Below, in pieces: positions 25,622 to 38,104 of a stretch of DNA of 64,000 nucleotides (the stretch's first letter is position 1; each line of letters starts with the position of its first letter). The notes below the pieces were generated by a model, which did not search any database, had not been told where the DNA came from, and saw only the letters and a program-made list of their open reading frames with translations. The position numbers were made by a program, and so were the translations under genes. The stretch spans positions 21,291,215-21,355,214 of the forward strand of contig OY754984.1 of the NCBI GenBank assembly GCA_963576475.1, in the 5' to 3' direction. This DNA comes from Molanna angustata. Taxonomy: Eukaryota > Arthropoda > Insecta > Trichoptera > Molannidae.

Positions 25622-26114
25622 ATATTACGTACTTGGATATATTGCCTCACTAGGCAAACGCCTGTTTCGAGGCAATACCTATTCAAAATGAGTATACTGT
25701 GCAAGTATTTAGTCAGTCAAAAAGTAGTCTGTGAGTATTGTATGTACATGTGTTAAGACATGAGTGAGATCCGTCATTTCAAAACATGAGTAAGATCCCT
25801 CTCACACTCTTCTCTGCCCCTGTCTATTGTTACTGCCACTTTGTTACTAATTTGTTAATATTACTATTGTTTGGTAGGAGTAATTGAAGCAAGTCAGGTA
25901 TTATTTTATTATATATTATGGAGTTCTATAATATCTTTTATGGAGTTCTATAATATCAGAATGGTGATTGGAATAAGTACATACCATACATACCTAATAA
26001 TAATCAATAAGACTGGTGATGTTTGATATAAGTATGCAAGTTAACACCTAATACATACTTGAAAATTGATAAATCTGACGAAGAATGTAAAATAACCAAA
26101 TATTTTTATTTATG

Positions 26115-26310
26115 ACGATTTTTCAACGTCTCAATAGAGACGAAGTTGGAATATTATAGAAGCACCAGGAACTCAAGGCACCTACACGGCTTACGACCTG
26201 TTATCGGCTGGTTTACGTGATCACTTTATGCGCTTGCGTAACGTTCACCAACAATGCCTCCTTATTGAGTTCCTTTATCAATGCAATTTTAAAGGTTCTA
26301 TATATTTTTT
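26115..26310 (-). repeat. Dispersed repeat family X, copy 2
   Basis: Inverted relative to 1-200. The shared core runs from CTCAATAGAGACGAAGTTGG through CGGCTTACGACCTG to GCGCTTGCGTAACGTTCACC. It extends some 50 bp beyond the piece visible at the window start (TCCTTATTGAGTTCCTTTAT). Confidence 0.8.
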
Positions 26311-26494
26311 TTTATTTTTATAATATATTTCTTTCTATTTTTTTATATATGTCAATAATAGGATACGATTAATCTGAAAATAACACATTTTTAGTATCGC
26401 CATCTATGAAATACCGAAGAAACCTTTTTTTGTAACGCCATCTATTGAATTTTTTTTTTGTAAATTTCATTTTTTTTATTTATTTAAGTATATA

Positions 26495-26600
26495 ATAATA
26501 ATCTTCATCGTCATCACCATTGGCGCTACAGCCCTGTGTGGGCCCTGGCCTTCTCCAGATTCCTTCTCCAGCCGTCCCTGTCACTATGACGAATAAAAAT
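26495..26600 (-). pseudogene. LINE 3' end fragment
   Basis: On the minus strand it reads the end of an RTE-like ORF2 (DGWRRNLEKARAHTGL, then stop), followed by a GATGACGATGAAGATT-type tail. The same end recurs at 24499-25035, 39850-40560 and 59497-59950. Confidence 0.75.
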
Positions 26601-26823
26601 AATAGAACTGATTTATATAACGCTATTCTGGGACAGGCATAGCCTAGTAGAGTAACCTTATCCACAAATTAAAATATAAATATGAATACACTTATGACTT
26701 AAACTTTAACTTTTAACTTAATTATAGTATAACCTACCTATACATTATTTACTACTGTCTAAAGTTATATTGTACCTATTCTGATGGTATTGTACTTGTA
26801 AAAAAATGATTTTCAATAAATTA

Positions 26824-27060
26824 ATGTCGGCCTTCGTGGCTCAGTTGGTTTGATATCTGACTGCTGAGCCAAAGGTCCCGGGTTCGATTCCCGGTGGAGA
26901 CACAGTTTTTAATTGTGTTTTCAGTCTGGATCTGTGAGACGATTAATATCGTAAGTCTCCATAATGTGGCAACTTGTTATTGGGTGCGTGTTAAATAATA
27001 TTTGACATAGTACCTGTTAGTTGCCCTAGAAACAATATTAAAAATATTAAATAAATAAAT
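26824..27060 (+). mobile_element. tRNA-derived SINE, family 3, complete copy
   Basis: The head has A box TGGCTCAGTTGGTTTGATAT and B box GGTTCGATTCC, followed by body GATCTGTGAGACGATTAATA, AATGTGGCAACTTGTTATTG, TTGCCCTAGAAACAATATT and an A/T-rich tail. Fragments at 20990-21087 and 46305-46390 share the body. Confidence 0.85.
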
Positions 27061-27544
27061 TTAAAAAAAATGCAAAAGAAAACAAATTTAAAAATGATAA
27101 ATAAAATGTCTAAAAAAATGGAAAATGGATAGGATACGAAGGGAAAATGGATAATGAAACTATTGGAATGTGGTTAAAAGGAGGATAATTAGGTACCTAC
27201 TATCGAGGCACGGATATTTTTTTCTTAGAACGTTCTGTCCTGTGAACATTCTGTCACGGAACTGTTCAAAGAGAATCACCATAAAAGTGAAATAGAGCGA
27301 CTCAATACCATTGTTTAGATGTAAAATCAAAATAAATTAATTAATGTTAGATATAAAAATAAAAAGGCGATTTGTCTAGGTTATCTTTAAATTAAACCAA
27401 CCAAACTAAAGCGATGTAATTTTTACAGGTGGATAAAATCCTACCACAGTATAAAACGTAGGTATTACTTGCTGCGGGTGGCATTAGGTTAGATATCCAT
27501 TTATATATTTCAACATTTAACTTTAATTATATAAAATCTGACCG

Positions 27545-27790
27545 GCCCACCATCATCGTGGCGTCGTTGGTAAGCCGTTTGGATTCTGTGCGGGCGTCCT
27601 GGGTTCAATCTCGAGCAGAGGAGGAAACGATTCTCACGCAAATATCGCTTCTCTGGGCTGGAAAAACAGGTCATTTGGATGAAATTGTGGTATGGCAATT
27701 AACTCGCCACTTGCGCAGTGTGCAAGTGTTTATCGTGGTAGATATCTCTTGTTATCTTATTTCGTACAGCCCCCCTATCATTTAGCTCAA
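27545..27790 (+). mobile_element. tRNA-derived SINE, family 4, with LINE-like tail
   Basis: The head has GGCGTCGTTGGTAAGCCGTT and a B-box-like GGGTTCAATCTC. The 3' half (GGCAATTAACTCGCCACTTG, GCGCAGTGTGCAAG) is shared with 32855-32960 and resembles LINE tails at 45570-45620 and 11525-11570. This suggests the SINE borrows a partner LINE's 3' end. Confidence 0.65.
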
Positions 27791-28209
27791 GAAAAGAAGA
27801 AGAGCTATATCGGAATATCGATTCGAAATTTCGAATCAAATTGTACTTATTGTGGATTAAAACGGTGTTTTATTTTTATAAATAAATTTAATATTTACTA
27901 ATGAACTATTAATAATTATGTTCATAATTATTCTGTTAATAATTAATTCATAATTACTTCATAATTTATTTATAATTAATAGTTCGTAATTAATAATTAT
28001 GAACTTCCACTGTGTTTACGGATAAACATTGAAAAAATTTCATATTTCCATACAATGTCAAGAGAAAATTCTTTGCTGAAAACTTGTATTTATTTATTTA
28101 TTTACTTATACATAAACTGATAGAAGATTGAGGTGTATGGATAACCTTTCTTTAAATTTAACTTCATACACTCTCTTTTTCTTCGCAATATATTCCAACT
28201 GCATCTCTA

Positions 28210-28680
28210 TTAAGATAACAATAATAATAAATAGAATTTATAAAGCGCCATTAAGAGATACAAGATCACTCCAAGGGCGCTGTAGCTTATTTGTTGGCTC
28301 ACAGAAACAAGGCAGTCTTAAGAAGTCTACCGAAGGTGTCAATGCTCTGAGCACCACGTATGTCAAGAGGCAATTTATTCCACTTTAAATGCCCGTTCAC
28401 ACTAAAACCGCGATCATAGTAAGCCGCCTTATTGACTTTGTCCAATTATTTTAAAGAGTTGGTACTCTGTGATCCAGATGATCTCAATGTAAGCTGTCTT
28501 CCTGATGGAGTATTCTTTTGGCACAGTTCTTGAATGTTGTGTTACACATAAAACACCATCAGGCATACCTTACAGTCCACTTGTTCTGGACATTTCAACC
28601 AGCGTAGTTCGTTAAGAAGAGGTGTTATGTGACATATTTTGTCAGTTCCATATATCAACCTCGCAGCTGCGTTGAAAACT
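28210..28680 (-). pseudogene. CR1/L2-like LINE remnant
   Basis: The minus-strand 3' end has a (TTA)n tail preceded by GGCGCTTTATAAATT and AGCGCCCTTGGAG. This is the same 3' architecture as at 30225-30480 and 55486-56469. The coding part is too degraded to read continuously. Confidence 0.65.
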
Positions 28681-28794
28681 ATTTTTTTTTTAAATTATTT
28701 ATTAATTTATAAAATTTACATTTGGTTCTATTGTTTTTGCACTAAACTGTATAAACAGTTTGTCAGTTCAAGCTCGTCTTGTACACTGCAATTA

Positions 28795-29075
28795 AATAGT
28801 TTACATTGAAAATAAAGTAAATCAAAAAAGAACAATTAATATTATGTAAATCGAAAAGAAGAAAAAAAATTAATTAAATCAATTCAATATAAAGTAAATC
28901 AAAAACAGAACAATTAATATTATGTAAATCGAAAGAAAAAAATAATTAAACCAAAAATAGAACAAATAATATTAGGTTAATCGAAAAGAATAAAAATAAA
29001 TAAATCAAATCAATTCAAAATAAAGTAAATCGAAAACACAGCAATGAAAAACAAGGGAAATCAGAACAAAAATGA
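28795..29075. repeat. A-rich tandem repeat, about 3 diverged units
   Basis: The motif AAAGTAAATC...GAACAATTAATATTATGTAAATCG recurs at about 28815, 28890 and, more diverged, 28950-29020, with variable spacing. Non-coding. Confidence 0.7.
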
Positions 29076-30084
29076 AAATATCGAAAGCAATGATAATTAA
29101 TTAATTATTTGTAATCTATCAAGCTGATACTTGGGCAAACCCGCATAAATAGCATTATTTATGTATTTATTGCATCATAAAAATATACATTTTACGAGTA
29201 TAGGATAGCTGCTTCGCTAGAATAAATCTGTTCCGAAGCAGTTACCTGTACCTACATTTGTGAATTTATTAAATTTCTATCAACAAATAAAAAAATACAC
29301 TTATAAAAGCAATTTTAAACACCAATTTTACAGATGATGACGCATATTCGGAACAGTAACAAAAAAATATTAATAAAGAAATTATTTTTGTGATATTGAT
29401 TTCATTGTGTTCTACAGTAATCCAGCCTTGACACAATAAATGCTTTATTCAGTAGGTATGTAGTTATTAAGTTTGTATTAGGGTTGTTAAAGGGAAAGTA
29501 TAGCTCAAATTTTTTTTTAAAGGAATGCCGCCCCTTTCCTTCATCCCCTACAATAATACATATTGATTTCATCTTAGCTGAGGGAAGCAAAAGGCTTAAC
29601 GGGGTTTTATTTTTGTCTTTGTGGTACTGTGACCCATTGAATCATTGTCTATACACTTTTCTCGCATTTTTAACCTTTATCCGTGAGCACCTGTTTTATT
29701 TCATCCCTTTCCTCCCTACCGCCACCTCGTACAACCCTTAACTCCAAATAATAATGACGTAATTTCCCCGTAACGATGACGTCGGCCAAATTTAAACGGA
29801 CACATTTAGCACAACGTGAGGAGAATATGCAAACAGACGTTTTAAAGAATTTATGCTAGAACAATTCAACAGAATATGTGTAATATACTAGTGGCAACCT
29901 GTGAAATATTTATTTACAGTTGATAAGTTCAACCGTTCGATGTTGACCAACTCTATATTGCATGGGTTAATGACATGACGCCTGTGAAATGCAATGTGTA
30001 TTGCACAAAACCTAAAACAATAACAGTTTATTAAACTTTAAAGGTGTCTGTCTGTCTTCCGTAATTAATAATATAGACAAGTGT

Positions 30085-31425
30085 GTTGTGACCAACGCTA
30101 TACTCCTCACTACCAAGTCACTCCACAAAGTATAAAAATTTTGTATGGAAAATTTTCAGCATTTTCAAGAAATGAGTAGGTACTGCATCGACTAAAAGAG
30201 CAAAATACGTGTCGAATGACGAACTTTGGTGAAAGAGAATTTGCTGTAGTGGGTCCGGTTCAGTGGAATAAGCTTCCATATAGGTTAAGATCGATAGACA
30301 GTGAAAGTGTGTTTAAAAAACAGTTAAAAACTTATCTTTTCAAAAACTCGTATAGTGATTAAGTGATTATTTCCTTGTTTATGATTATTTTTTCCAGGTA
30401 TTATTGTTAAGCGCCCTTGAGGTGGATACACAAAAATGGCGCTATAGAAATTATCCATTTATTATTATTATTATTATTATTACCTATATTTATATATTTT
30501 ACTAGTTGCATGTAACACATGAGATCAAACTGTCGATAGCGATAGTATGTATAGTTGAACTTGGATATTGTATATTCCATACAAATTGTATGAAGCGATG
30601 TCGTCACTAATATTAATTTGTACAAACTTTGTTAAAAAAATTTTAGATATATTACTATAATGTATACATTTTTTATAGAAAATTAAATTCTCTAGTTTAC
30701 ATTATTCGGCATTTTTCGATATTTTTGAAAGAAATGGAAATAAAGGCAGTTAAAGACAAAAATTTGTCATACCAATTTTTTGCTTCTTAATTAAAACAGT
30801 TTGAGAAACCCTGGAACTGTTTTTCAAAATCCATTATGAGATACTATATTTTACTATATTTTTACAAAATTTCAGCGTTCTGGCTTTTATAGTTTTTGAG
30901 ATATGTGGACAAATGCTATAAAAATTAAAATGTTGATAACCCCTGACTGGAACAAAAATTCTAAATACTGAAAAAAAAAGTTTTGTATACCTAAAATTGT
31001 CTATATATTCTGAAATTTCAGGCTTTATGAATCTAGCGGATCAATAGTTATAAGGAGGCCGGGACAGACACACACACACAGACACACAAAACTCACATAA
31101 AAATGTTCTACTCCGAATTCTGAGTAAATCCATGTATGGGAATATATATGCTGCGAAGCCTCTATGTTGATGTTTTTAGCATGCAAAAAGTCCACTACGC
31201 CATACAAAATGTACCTAGTATTCCTTATACGCGGGTCTTGGCTTAATACTTTGTCGATATGTTAAGAGAATAAATTCTCTTGAACAAATCGACATTTGGA
31301 TTACGAAAACTTGATAATTCTTCAATTCAATTTTATGAAAGTACTGTGCCTTTTTAGCAAGTTGAAAAAAATAAATCAAATTTTAAATTTCCTGAGCATG
31401 GGGTCACATTGAAATATTTATTTAT
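30085..31425 (+). repeat. Dispersed repeat family Y, long form, copy 1 (with LINE insert)
   Basis: Begins at TGTGTTGTGACCAACGCTAT, includes CACTACCAAGTCACTCCACA, and after an interposed LINE tail (30225-30480) continues from ACTAGTTGCATGTAACACAT (30501) through CTGTCGATAGCGATAGTATG to CCTGAGCATGGGGTCACA (31390). The long form recurs at 36262-37530. No coding capacity is seen. Confidence 0.75.
30225..30480 (+). pseudogene. CR1/L2-like LINE 3' end, 5'-truncated
   Basis: An open stretch ending in VVGPVQWNKLPYRLRSI, SVFKKQLKTYLF and a stop at about 30358-30361 is the standard C-terminus of CR1/L2-type ORF2. The 3' UTR follows with AGCGCCCTTGAGGTG, GGCGCTATAGAAATTATC and a (TTA)n tail. It looks like an ordinary 5'-truncated insertion inside repeat Y. 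Confidence 0.82.
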
Positions 31426-31674
31426 TTATTTATTTATTAAGGTACAAATACAGTCTTAAAATACTAAAATGGAATAATACACTATAAAATAAAAACAAAC
31501 AGACCAATTACATATGTCCACAGATATTAAATATGAAACATTTTAAACATCATAAATTTAAATATAACTAAGATGTATGTTTGCCTGTGACGGGAAAGGA
31601 AGGGAAGAGAAAAAAAAAGGATGGGAAAAGGATTGTGACAGTTAAATTGTTATATTTTTGTTACAAACAACAAC

Positions 31675-31995
31675 TCAAAATGTAAATAAAAGTATACAAA
31701 AGATAATATTAGAAAAAACACAAATAACTAACAAAATAAAATTCAACATACGAGTTCCTGCTATGCACTTATAGAGAGAATTTTTGTATGCGTTATTACT
31801 AGCGGTGAATATATCAGAATGTGTGATACTGGCTGAGAGGTTGACATTATAGAAGTTACAAGCCCTTTTGATAAACTCATTTTGATTAGAATTAGTGTTA
31901 CTTCGAGGAACGTAAAACAAGTAGTTCAATCTGCCATTTCGCATCGGCGCATGGAAATTAATTAATATTTGACGGTTAAAAAAATTGAGAAGCAC
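31675..31995 (-). pseudogene. LINE ORF2 C-terminal fragment
   Basis: The minus-strand open stretch contains HAPMRNGRLNYLFYVPRSNT and ends after ASNNAYKNSLYKC. The pattern (F.VPR.RT, then a short tail ending before a T-rich 3' region) matches LINE C-termini. It lies within the disrupted continuation of repeat Y copy 1. Confidence 0.6.
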
Positions 31996-32239
31996 TAATC
32001 AGATATGTCGAATATTCGGCTTGGTAAAATTGTAAACTGCTAGCACTAGAATATGGTTACCTAGTTGGGCAGCAGTAATCTTCATAATAGTCGTTTTTTT
32101 ATAAAGGTGTGAAAAATAAATAAATAAATAAATATCCTTCAAAATCTAACGTGGTCGAGTATTTGATATTCAAATTTGCAAAATTTGAATAGAAGGTGTA
32201 GTTGATATTATTTTTATTATTTAAGGAATTATTTTTTGT

Positions 32240-32400
32240 CATTTTTTTTAATATCTCAATAGAGACGAAGTTGAAATATATATTTATAGGAGTTCCGAAT
32301 ATCAGACACCTACAAGGCTTACGACCCATCATCGACTGGTTGACGTGATCACTTTAAACGCTTGCGCAACGTTCACAAATTATGCTTTTAAATTGAGATC
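32240..32400 (-). repeat. Dispersed repeat family X, copy 3
   Basis: Shares CTCAATAGAGACGAAGTTG, AAGGCTTACGACCC and CGCTTGCGCAACGTTCAC with copies at 1, 26115 and 59395, with more sequence drift. Confidence 0.78.
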
Positions 32401-32559
32401 AATTATCAACCCTAATTTTTAAAGTTCTTTATTTATATATTCATTCATTTATTTATGTGTAAATTAATTAGATGTTTATATTTATTAAATTATTTAAAAT
32501 TTATTTATAAATTTAATAAATCATTTATTTAATATTTTTTTTTTGTTTTTTAAATTAAT

Positions 32560-32741
<182 letters not shown>

Positions 32742-32854
32742 AGATAAACTACAGCTTTGTAGGATTGTGTGGTTACATATTATCATCATATCTCGTTCAT
32801 CAGCTATCGCAAATAGTTTTTTCTCCCTTTTCGACTTTCATGACTATGTGGAAA

Positions 32855-32960
32855 CACTGGTTAGTTGGAAGAAATTGCCATACGGCAATTAACTCGCCAC
32901 TTGCGCAAGGTGCAAGGAAGTGCTTATTATTTATTTATTTATTTATGTGCCATGGACCTC
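32855..32960 (+). mobile_element. LINE/SINE tail fragment
   Basis: TGGTTAGTTGGAAGAAATTG followed by GGCAATTAACTCGCCACTTG matches the 3' half of SINE family 4 at 27545-27790 and other tails in the window. Only the tail is present. Confidence 0.65.
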
Positions 32961-33045
32961 CTACCATTTTTCTCGATATATATCATCCGACCATCTTGTT
33001 TGTGTTGTTTTTTTGTCTCATCTCATCATTGTTTTATTTTTCCAG

Positions 33046-33165
33046 ATTGCACGAGGCTGGAGTTAACGTGGATCTGATTGATCTGTATCCAAAGGTGGAA
33101 TATCCAGTCACAAAGGGTACTCCTATGCTGTCACATCTGGTTGAGTGGGAGCACAGCGAAGACTG
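33046..33165 (+). CDS. FASN: Fatty acid synthase exon C: start of dehydratase domain
   Basis: After one base that completes the split Thr codon, it encodes LHEAGVNVDLIDLYPKVEYP, then VTKGTPMLSHLVEWEHSEDW (the W codon is split). This is the MAT-DH linker and first strand of the dehydratase hot-dog fold; the P(V)xxGTPM...W.HS.DW pattern is highly conserved in animal FAS. The acceptor is TTCCAG ending at 33045 and the donor is TG|GTGAGT at 33166 (phase 2). This 120-bp exon is isolated between introns of 24.6 and 26.9 kb. A minisatellite begins at its donor (33168-33545). Confidence 0.95.
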
Positions 33166-33167
33166 GT

Positions 33168-33545
33168 GAGTTTTTTACAAAATGAATTAGTGTAATTTTT
33201 TGACAAAAATGAATTAGTGTAATTTTTTGACAAAATTAATTAGTGTAATTTTTTGACAAAATTAATTAGTGTAATTTTTTGACAAAATTAATTAGTATAA
33301 TTTTTTGACAAAGTTAATTAGTGTATTTTTTTTGACGAAAATGAATTAGTGTAATTTTTTGACAAAATGAATTAGTGTCATTTTTTGACAAAATTAATTA
33401 GTGTAATTTTTTGACAAAATGAATTAGTGTATTTTTTTGACAAAATCAATTAGTGTATTTTTTTGAAAAAAGAAATAGTGTAATTTTTTGACTAAATGAA
33501 TTTGTGTAATTTTATGATAAAATGAATTAGTGTAATTTTTCTTTT
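33168..33545. repeat. 26/27-bp minisatellite starting at the exon C donor
   Basis: About 14 units of GAATTAGTGTAATTTTTTGACAAAAT type (26-27 bp). The first, diverged unit overlaps the donor: GTGAGTTTTTTACAAAATGAATTAG lines up with GTGTAATTTTTTGACAAAATGAATTAG. The last units drift near 33470-33545. Confidence 0.9.
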
Positions 33546-34389
33546 TGAACGTGTAATTTATTTTTTATCAGAACTATTTACATATACCTTATACAGATAC
33601 AATTGAAATCACAGAGAAAGAAATATTCTGAGCTAACTTAACCTACAAATTTAGGTCAGGGAATTGGTTCAAAAAGTGAGGTGGAACGGGGGTACCCCAA
33701 ACACATTCAATGTTTAATTTCATACCGGATTTTAATGACACATTTATATAGCAGGAAAAGTATTCGCCTTTCGACATTTTAATTCCTTTTTTGAAAACGT
33801 GTATTTTTTGATTTACAACGTGTTTAGTTTTTTTTATTATTTTTTCCACACATTTGGAAAAATTTACTGCCTCGCTAGACAAAGTCTGTTCTGAGGCAGT
33901 ACTAGTTTAGAATTGGTATGGCTACTCTGCGATCAAAGGTTTTTTTTTTTACATATTCCATTTACTTAGAACATCGATAACCAGGATGAAAGACTTTAAA
34001 ACCTCTATCTCAAAAAATCTAAGAGTACCAAGGCAGATCCTTCTCTTCCAATCTGCTTCAGCCAACAAGTAACGAGGTCTTTGAAATTTTTCTCATCATG
34101 CGATACGTTTTGTTCAATATCCATCATTATTTTATTATCAAAGTCTTGGTGCCAAAAAACTATATTGACGCTGCGCATGTGTCTTTCTTGGTTGTGGCGG
34201 TCTTAGCTGATGTCTGTTTCTAGTGCCATGTATCAGTATATAGTCCGGTTGGAACTCAGCAGTGTTCTTATGCAAATGAGACAGTATCAGTCTCATATAG
34301 AGCTGTCTATCATCCAAAAATCAACTGTCTATATATATTTGTTCCGTGGCGTATCTTTTAAGTCTTCTGTGCATTATTATTGATTTATT

Positions 34390-34575
34390 ATTGATTTTTT
34401 TGTTCTTTCAATCGGAGCAAGTAGCGTTTTTGCCATTCCTCCCCAGCCTATTATTCCATACTCTATACTACTTTGTACTATTGCATAATAAACAATTTCA
34501 AGAGTTTTTATATCAAAAATGTCTCGTAATATTTTGAACATAGGTATGTCATTTTTCTGTATTTCTGCCATCGCA
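34390..34575 (-). pseudogene. LINE reverse transcriptase fragment
   Basis: The minus-strand open stretch contains LEIVYYAIVQSSIEYGIIGW followed by GG..KTLL.PIER. This matches the RT thumb region of the same LINE type seen at 41930-42310 (MIGWGGASKTNMDPLSKAQK). Only this segment survives. Confidence 0.75.
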
Positions 34576-34799
34576 AATGTCTGTCTATATTTTCACATAG
34601 TAGGTACATTTACAATTTTTATTCCGAACCATTCCGATAATATTTAAATACGTTGTATTGATTCATGGAACTTTGCTTATGTCATGTATATAGATTATTG
34701 GTCTGTGGTTGAACTTTGAACTTTAATTATCCGGGTTAATTGGGACTGAACTAATCCGAATAACTTAATATCCGGCTAATTTAATGATCATGTCAAATA

Positions 34800-35110
34800 G
34801 ACATGTATTTTACATACATACCATCACGCCATGTCCCTCGCGGGGTAGGCAGAGAGAACCGAACGCCACTTATTTCTGTCTTGACACACATTCTGCCTCG
34901 TCGACATTCGTACATCGTCTTATTCATGTTCGTCTGTTGTTCACGCTTTTAACATTTCCGTCTTTCAAAATACTTTCCACATGGACGTGCCATCCCTTCC
35001 TCGGGCGGCCCCGACCTCTCATTCCATTCCTGTCCGTAATATACCTATATTTTCTCCTCATTCATTCTCCCCATGTGGCCAAACCATCTCAAAGTGTTCA
35101 CTTTCATTCT
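34800..35110 (-). repeat. Dispersed repeat fragment, common Lepidopteran type
   Basis: Contains CATACATACCATCACGCCAT, then CGCGGGGTAGGCAGAGAGAACCG and CTTGACACACATTC. Inverted pieces with GTGTCAAGATA and TGCCTACCC(C/A) occur at 12000-12060 and 47600-47660. Class unknown. Confidence 0.55.
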
Positions 35111-35169
35111 ATTAATGACATATTTCTGTATCTTACATAGACATGTATGTTGTGGTGTGAAAATATATA

Positions 35170-35480
35170 AAACAATAATTGTACAGAAGATGTACAGTAA
35201 AAATCATTTCATCCACTCCACTGGGTCTTCAGCGACTTTCTTCAATTCTGTGTTGGAGATATACATATACTTCATATCCTCTCACATGTGTCCTAGAAAA
35301 TCGCAGTGGGGACATCCTCTGCCAGTCGTTACCTCAACAATTCCTTCCAAGATGTGTAGGAGATCCTCTTGTCGCAACACATGGCCTATCTAAATTGCAC
35401 GACTTTTCGATACGGTGTTTGACATGTACCTTGATTCTTCAATTCTGCTGATCCCTCCAAGATATATCCAGAGTATTTTA
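35170..35480 (-). pseudogene. Degenerate LINE C-terminal fragment
   Basis: Reading the minus strand gives a broken GHVL...LL, then EGIVEVTTGRGCPHCDF, reminiscent of the GHxxR...GR.R block at RTE-type ORF2 ends (compare 37564-38104). Several stops interrupt it. Confidence 0.45.
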
Positions 35481-37199
35481 TCTGTTATGTGGTGGGAAGA
35501 ATATGGCTATGGACCACAATCAAAGAAAAATTCATCTAAAGGTATCTTAGACAATCTTCATTCATTGACGAACAATCTACACAATACATGTACTTAATTT
35601 GATTCCGTAAAGATATTACGTCAAAATATGAAGACAGAGCGTGGGCGAATCAATATCATGTCAGTCATTCATTAATAAACAATTCACTATTATATGTAAT
35701 TATTATTAATACAATATACAGAGAATTTCCATATTTTTATAGACTGAAAAATTAGAACAGATGTTTGAGAAATATATTATTATAAGGATCTATGTTGTTT
35801 AAAAGTATATCTTTTAAAAATACATCGTATAAAATAAAAAAATATCCATCAAAGAACACAAACTATATAATCAATTACTGTATAATCATTAATTTAAATT
35901 GAAGAAAGCACTTTTGGGTCAACTTTTATACAATAAATGTAATGTAAAATAAATCAATTATAACTGTAGCTTTCTGAGAGAAAATAAATAAATAAATAAA
36001 AAACGAAAGAAACACAACATATATTAAAAAGAACTTTTCCTTTATGTAATCTATTTAAAACCTAGGTGACTAAAACCGGTAACCCTAGCATCGTAGTACA
36101 TACTATTTTGTGTACCTGTAGGTTAGTCCCGCCGACTTCAAAATTATAAATAATATTTTTTTGTCGAATTAAACCGAAATCGTCTATTTTTAAATTTTAT
36201 AAATATAAATTAACACATTGAAAATTATTTGTTGTTTTACATACAAAAAAATATTAAAAACGAGTGGTTTGTGGTCAACGCTATAGGTACCCCTCACTAC
36301 CGAGTCACTTCACTTAGTATTCAAATGTTGTATGGAAAATTATCAGCATTATCATGAAATGAGATTGTTCAATTGTTTTGGATAAAATATTTTATTATGA
36401 CTAGTTGCATGTAACACATGAGATCCAACTGTCGATAGCGATAGTATGTATAATTGAAGAATAAGTACCAAACTATAAACCCATAAATACAAATTATTTA
36501 ATATTTTAAGATATTTGGTTTTCTATACAACACATGTACCTAGGTATGTATGTCAAGATAGGATTGTATGGAGGTCAGTTCTTTGATCCTACCCAGAATG
36601 TGAAAACAGCATGATAGTATGTATGTATGTTTGGAGATTAGTATCAAATTATTAAGTCTTCTTAGATATTGTGAGTAGGCTACTTCCATACAAATTGTAT
36701 GAAGCAATGTCGTCACTAAATTCAATTTTTATAAAAATTGTTGAAAAAAATTTGCAATGTGCTAATACAATTTTAATATTTTTTATAGAAAATTAAATTT
36801 TCTAGTTGGGGTGTTTCGGCTTTTTTCGATATTTAAAAAAAAATTGGAAATATAGGCAGTTAAACTCATAAATTTATCATAAAAAAAATATTATTCTTAA
36901 TAAAAAATGTTTGAGAAACCCTGGATTTTTTTTTTTAAAAAAAATTGAGATTTTGTATTTGTCTATGTTTATACCAATTTTCAGCGTTCTAGCTTTTACG
37001 GTTTCTGAGATATATGGAAAAATAAATAAAAATTTAAAAAGTTGATAACGCCTGACTGAAACAAAAATTCACAATTCTGAGTATAAAAGTTTTGTAGGCT
37101 TGTAATTTTTTATATATTTTAAAATTTTGGGCTCTCTAAATTAAGCGGATCAAAAGTTATAAGGGGGGAGACAGACAGACACACAGACACACAGACAAA

Positions 37200-37209
37200 C
37201 AGACACACA

Positions 37210-37297
<88 letters not shown>
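37200..37297. repeat. (CA)n microsatellite in repeat Y
   Basis: A 98-bp CA tract preceded by CAGACA variants. The corresponding site in Y copy 1 (31060-31090) has only a short CA run. Confidence 0.97.
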
Positions 37298-37302
<5 letters not shown>

Positions 37303-37563
37303 ACATAAAATGTTCTACTCCGAATTCTGAGAAATCTTGGCTTAATAATGTCGATTCATTAAGAGAATTGCATTCTCATGAACGAATCGACAGTTGGATA
37401 ATGTCGATTCATTAAGAGAATTGAATTCTCATGAACGAATCGACAGTTGGAAAACTTGACTTTAGCAATTTGAGAATAATGATATATAATTTCAAATTTC
37501 CTGAGCTTGGGGTCACACTAATCGGATATCTTTCAAAATCTAATGGAGTCTAAGTGAGTATTA

Positions 37564-38104
37564 TTATTATCATTATTAAGTCTCAATCCTGCGGATTGGT
37601 TTGCAGAAGAATTCTACATCTCGCTTTCCACTTCCCTCTATCTTCTGCAGCCCTCTTCAGCTCAACATATCTGGCGCAGTTCATGTCCTCGCACACCTGG
37701 GCCAAATACTCCCGTCGGATGCGCCCCCTGTGGTTTGTCCACTCAACCATTACCTCCATTAGGTCATGTAGGAGACCCTCGTGGCGCAAGATGTGACCAA
37801 TCCAGCGTGCACGTCTCTCGGAGATGGTTTTGAGTAGATGCCTCCCTTCTTCAACTCTGTTGAGAGCCTTGGCATTCGTGATGTGGTCCCTCCAGGAAAT
37901 TCCCAGTATTCTTCTGTAACTCCACATCTCGAAAGCCTCTAGTCTATTTCTGTCTCTTTCGGTAAGACACCATGTCTCACAGCCGTACATCAGTATGCTC
38001 CACACAAATGTTTTTGTAAGTCACTTACGGAGCTTCAAGTCTAAGTTGTTCGACTCAAAAATCCTTGCCTGGTGTATTCGGCTGTCAACTTATGTATATA
38101 TCTT
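37564..38104 (-). pseudogene. 5'-truncated RTE-like LINE with target duplication
   Basis: The minus strand encodes 140 residues, including LMYGCETWCLTERDRNRLEA, WSYRRILGISWRDHITNA, RRARWIGHILRHEGL. This is the C-terminal part of an LINE ORF2 that would follow the RT core. Its 3' end is a TAATGATAATAATAA-type tail. The 10-bp sequence GTGAGTATTA flanks both sides (37554-37563 and 38105-38114), so the insertion is clean and fairly young. The open frame is intact within the truncated copy. It lacks its own RT and is not mobile by itself. Confidence 0.88.

Noticed and set aside
26824..26902. Possible tRNA gene (good A and B boxes)
   Set aside because: It is followed by a body that recurs at 20990 and 46305, so it is a SINE head.
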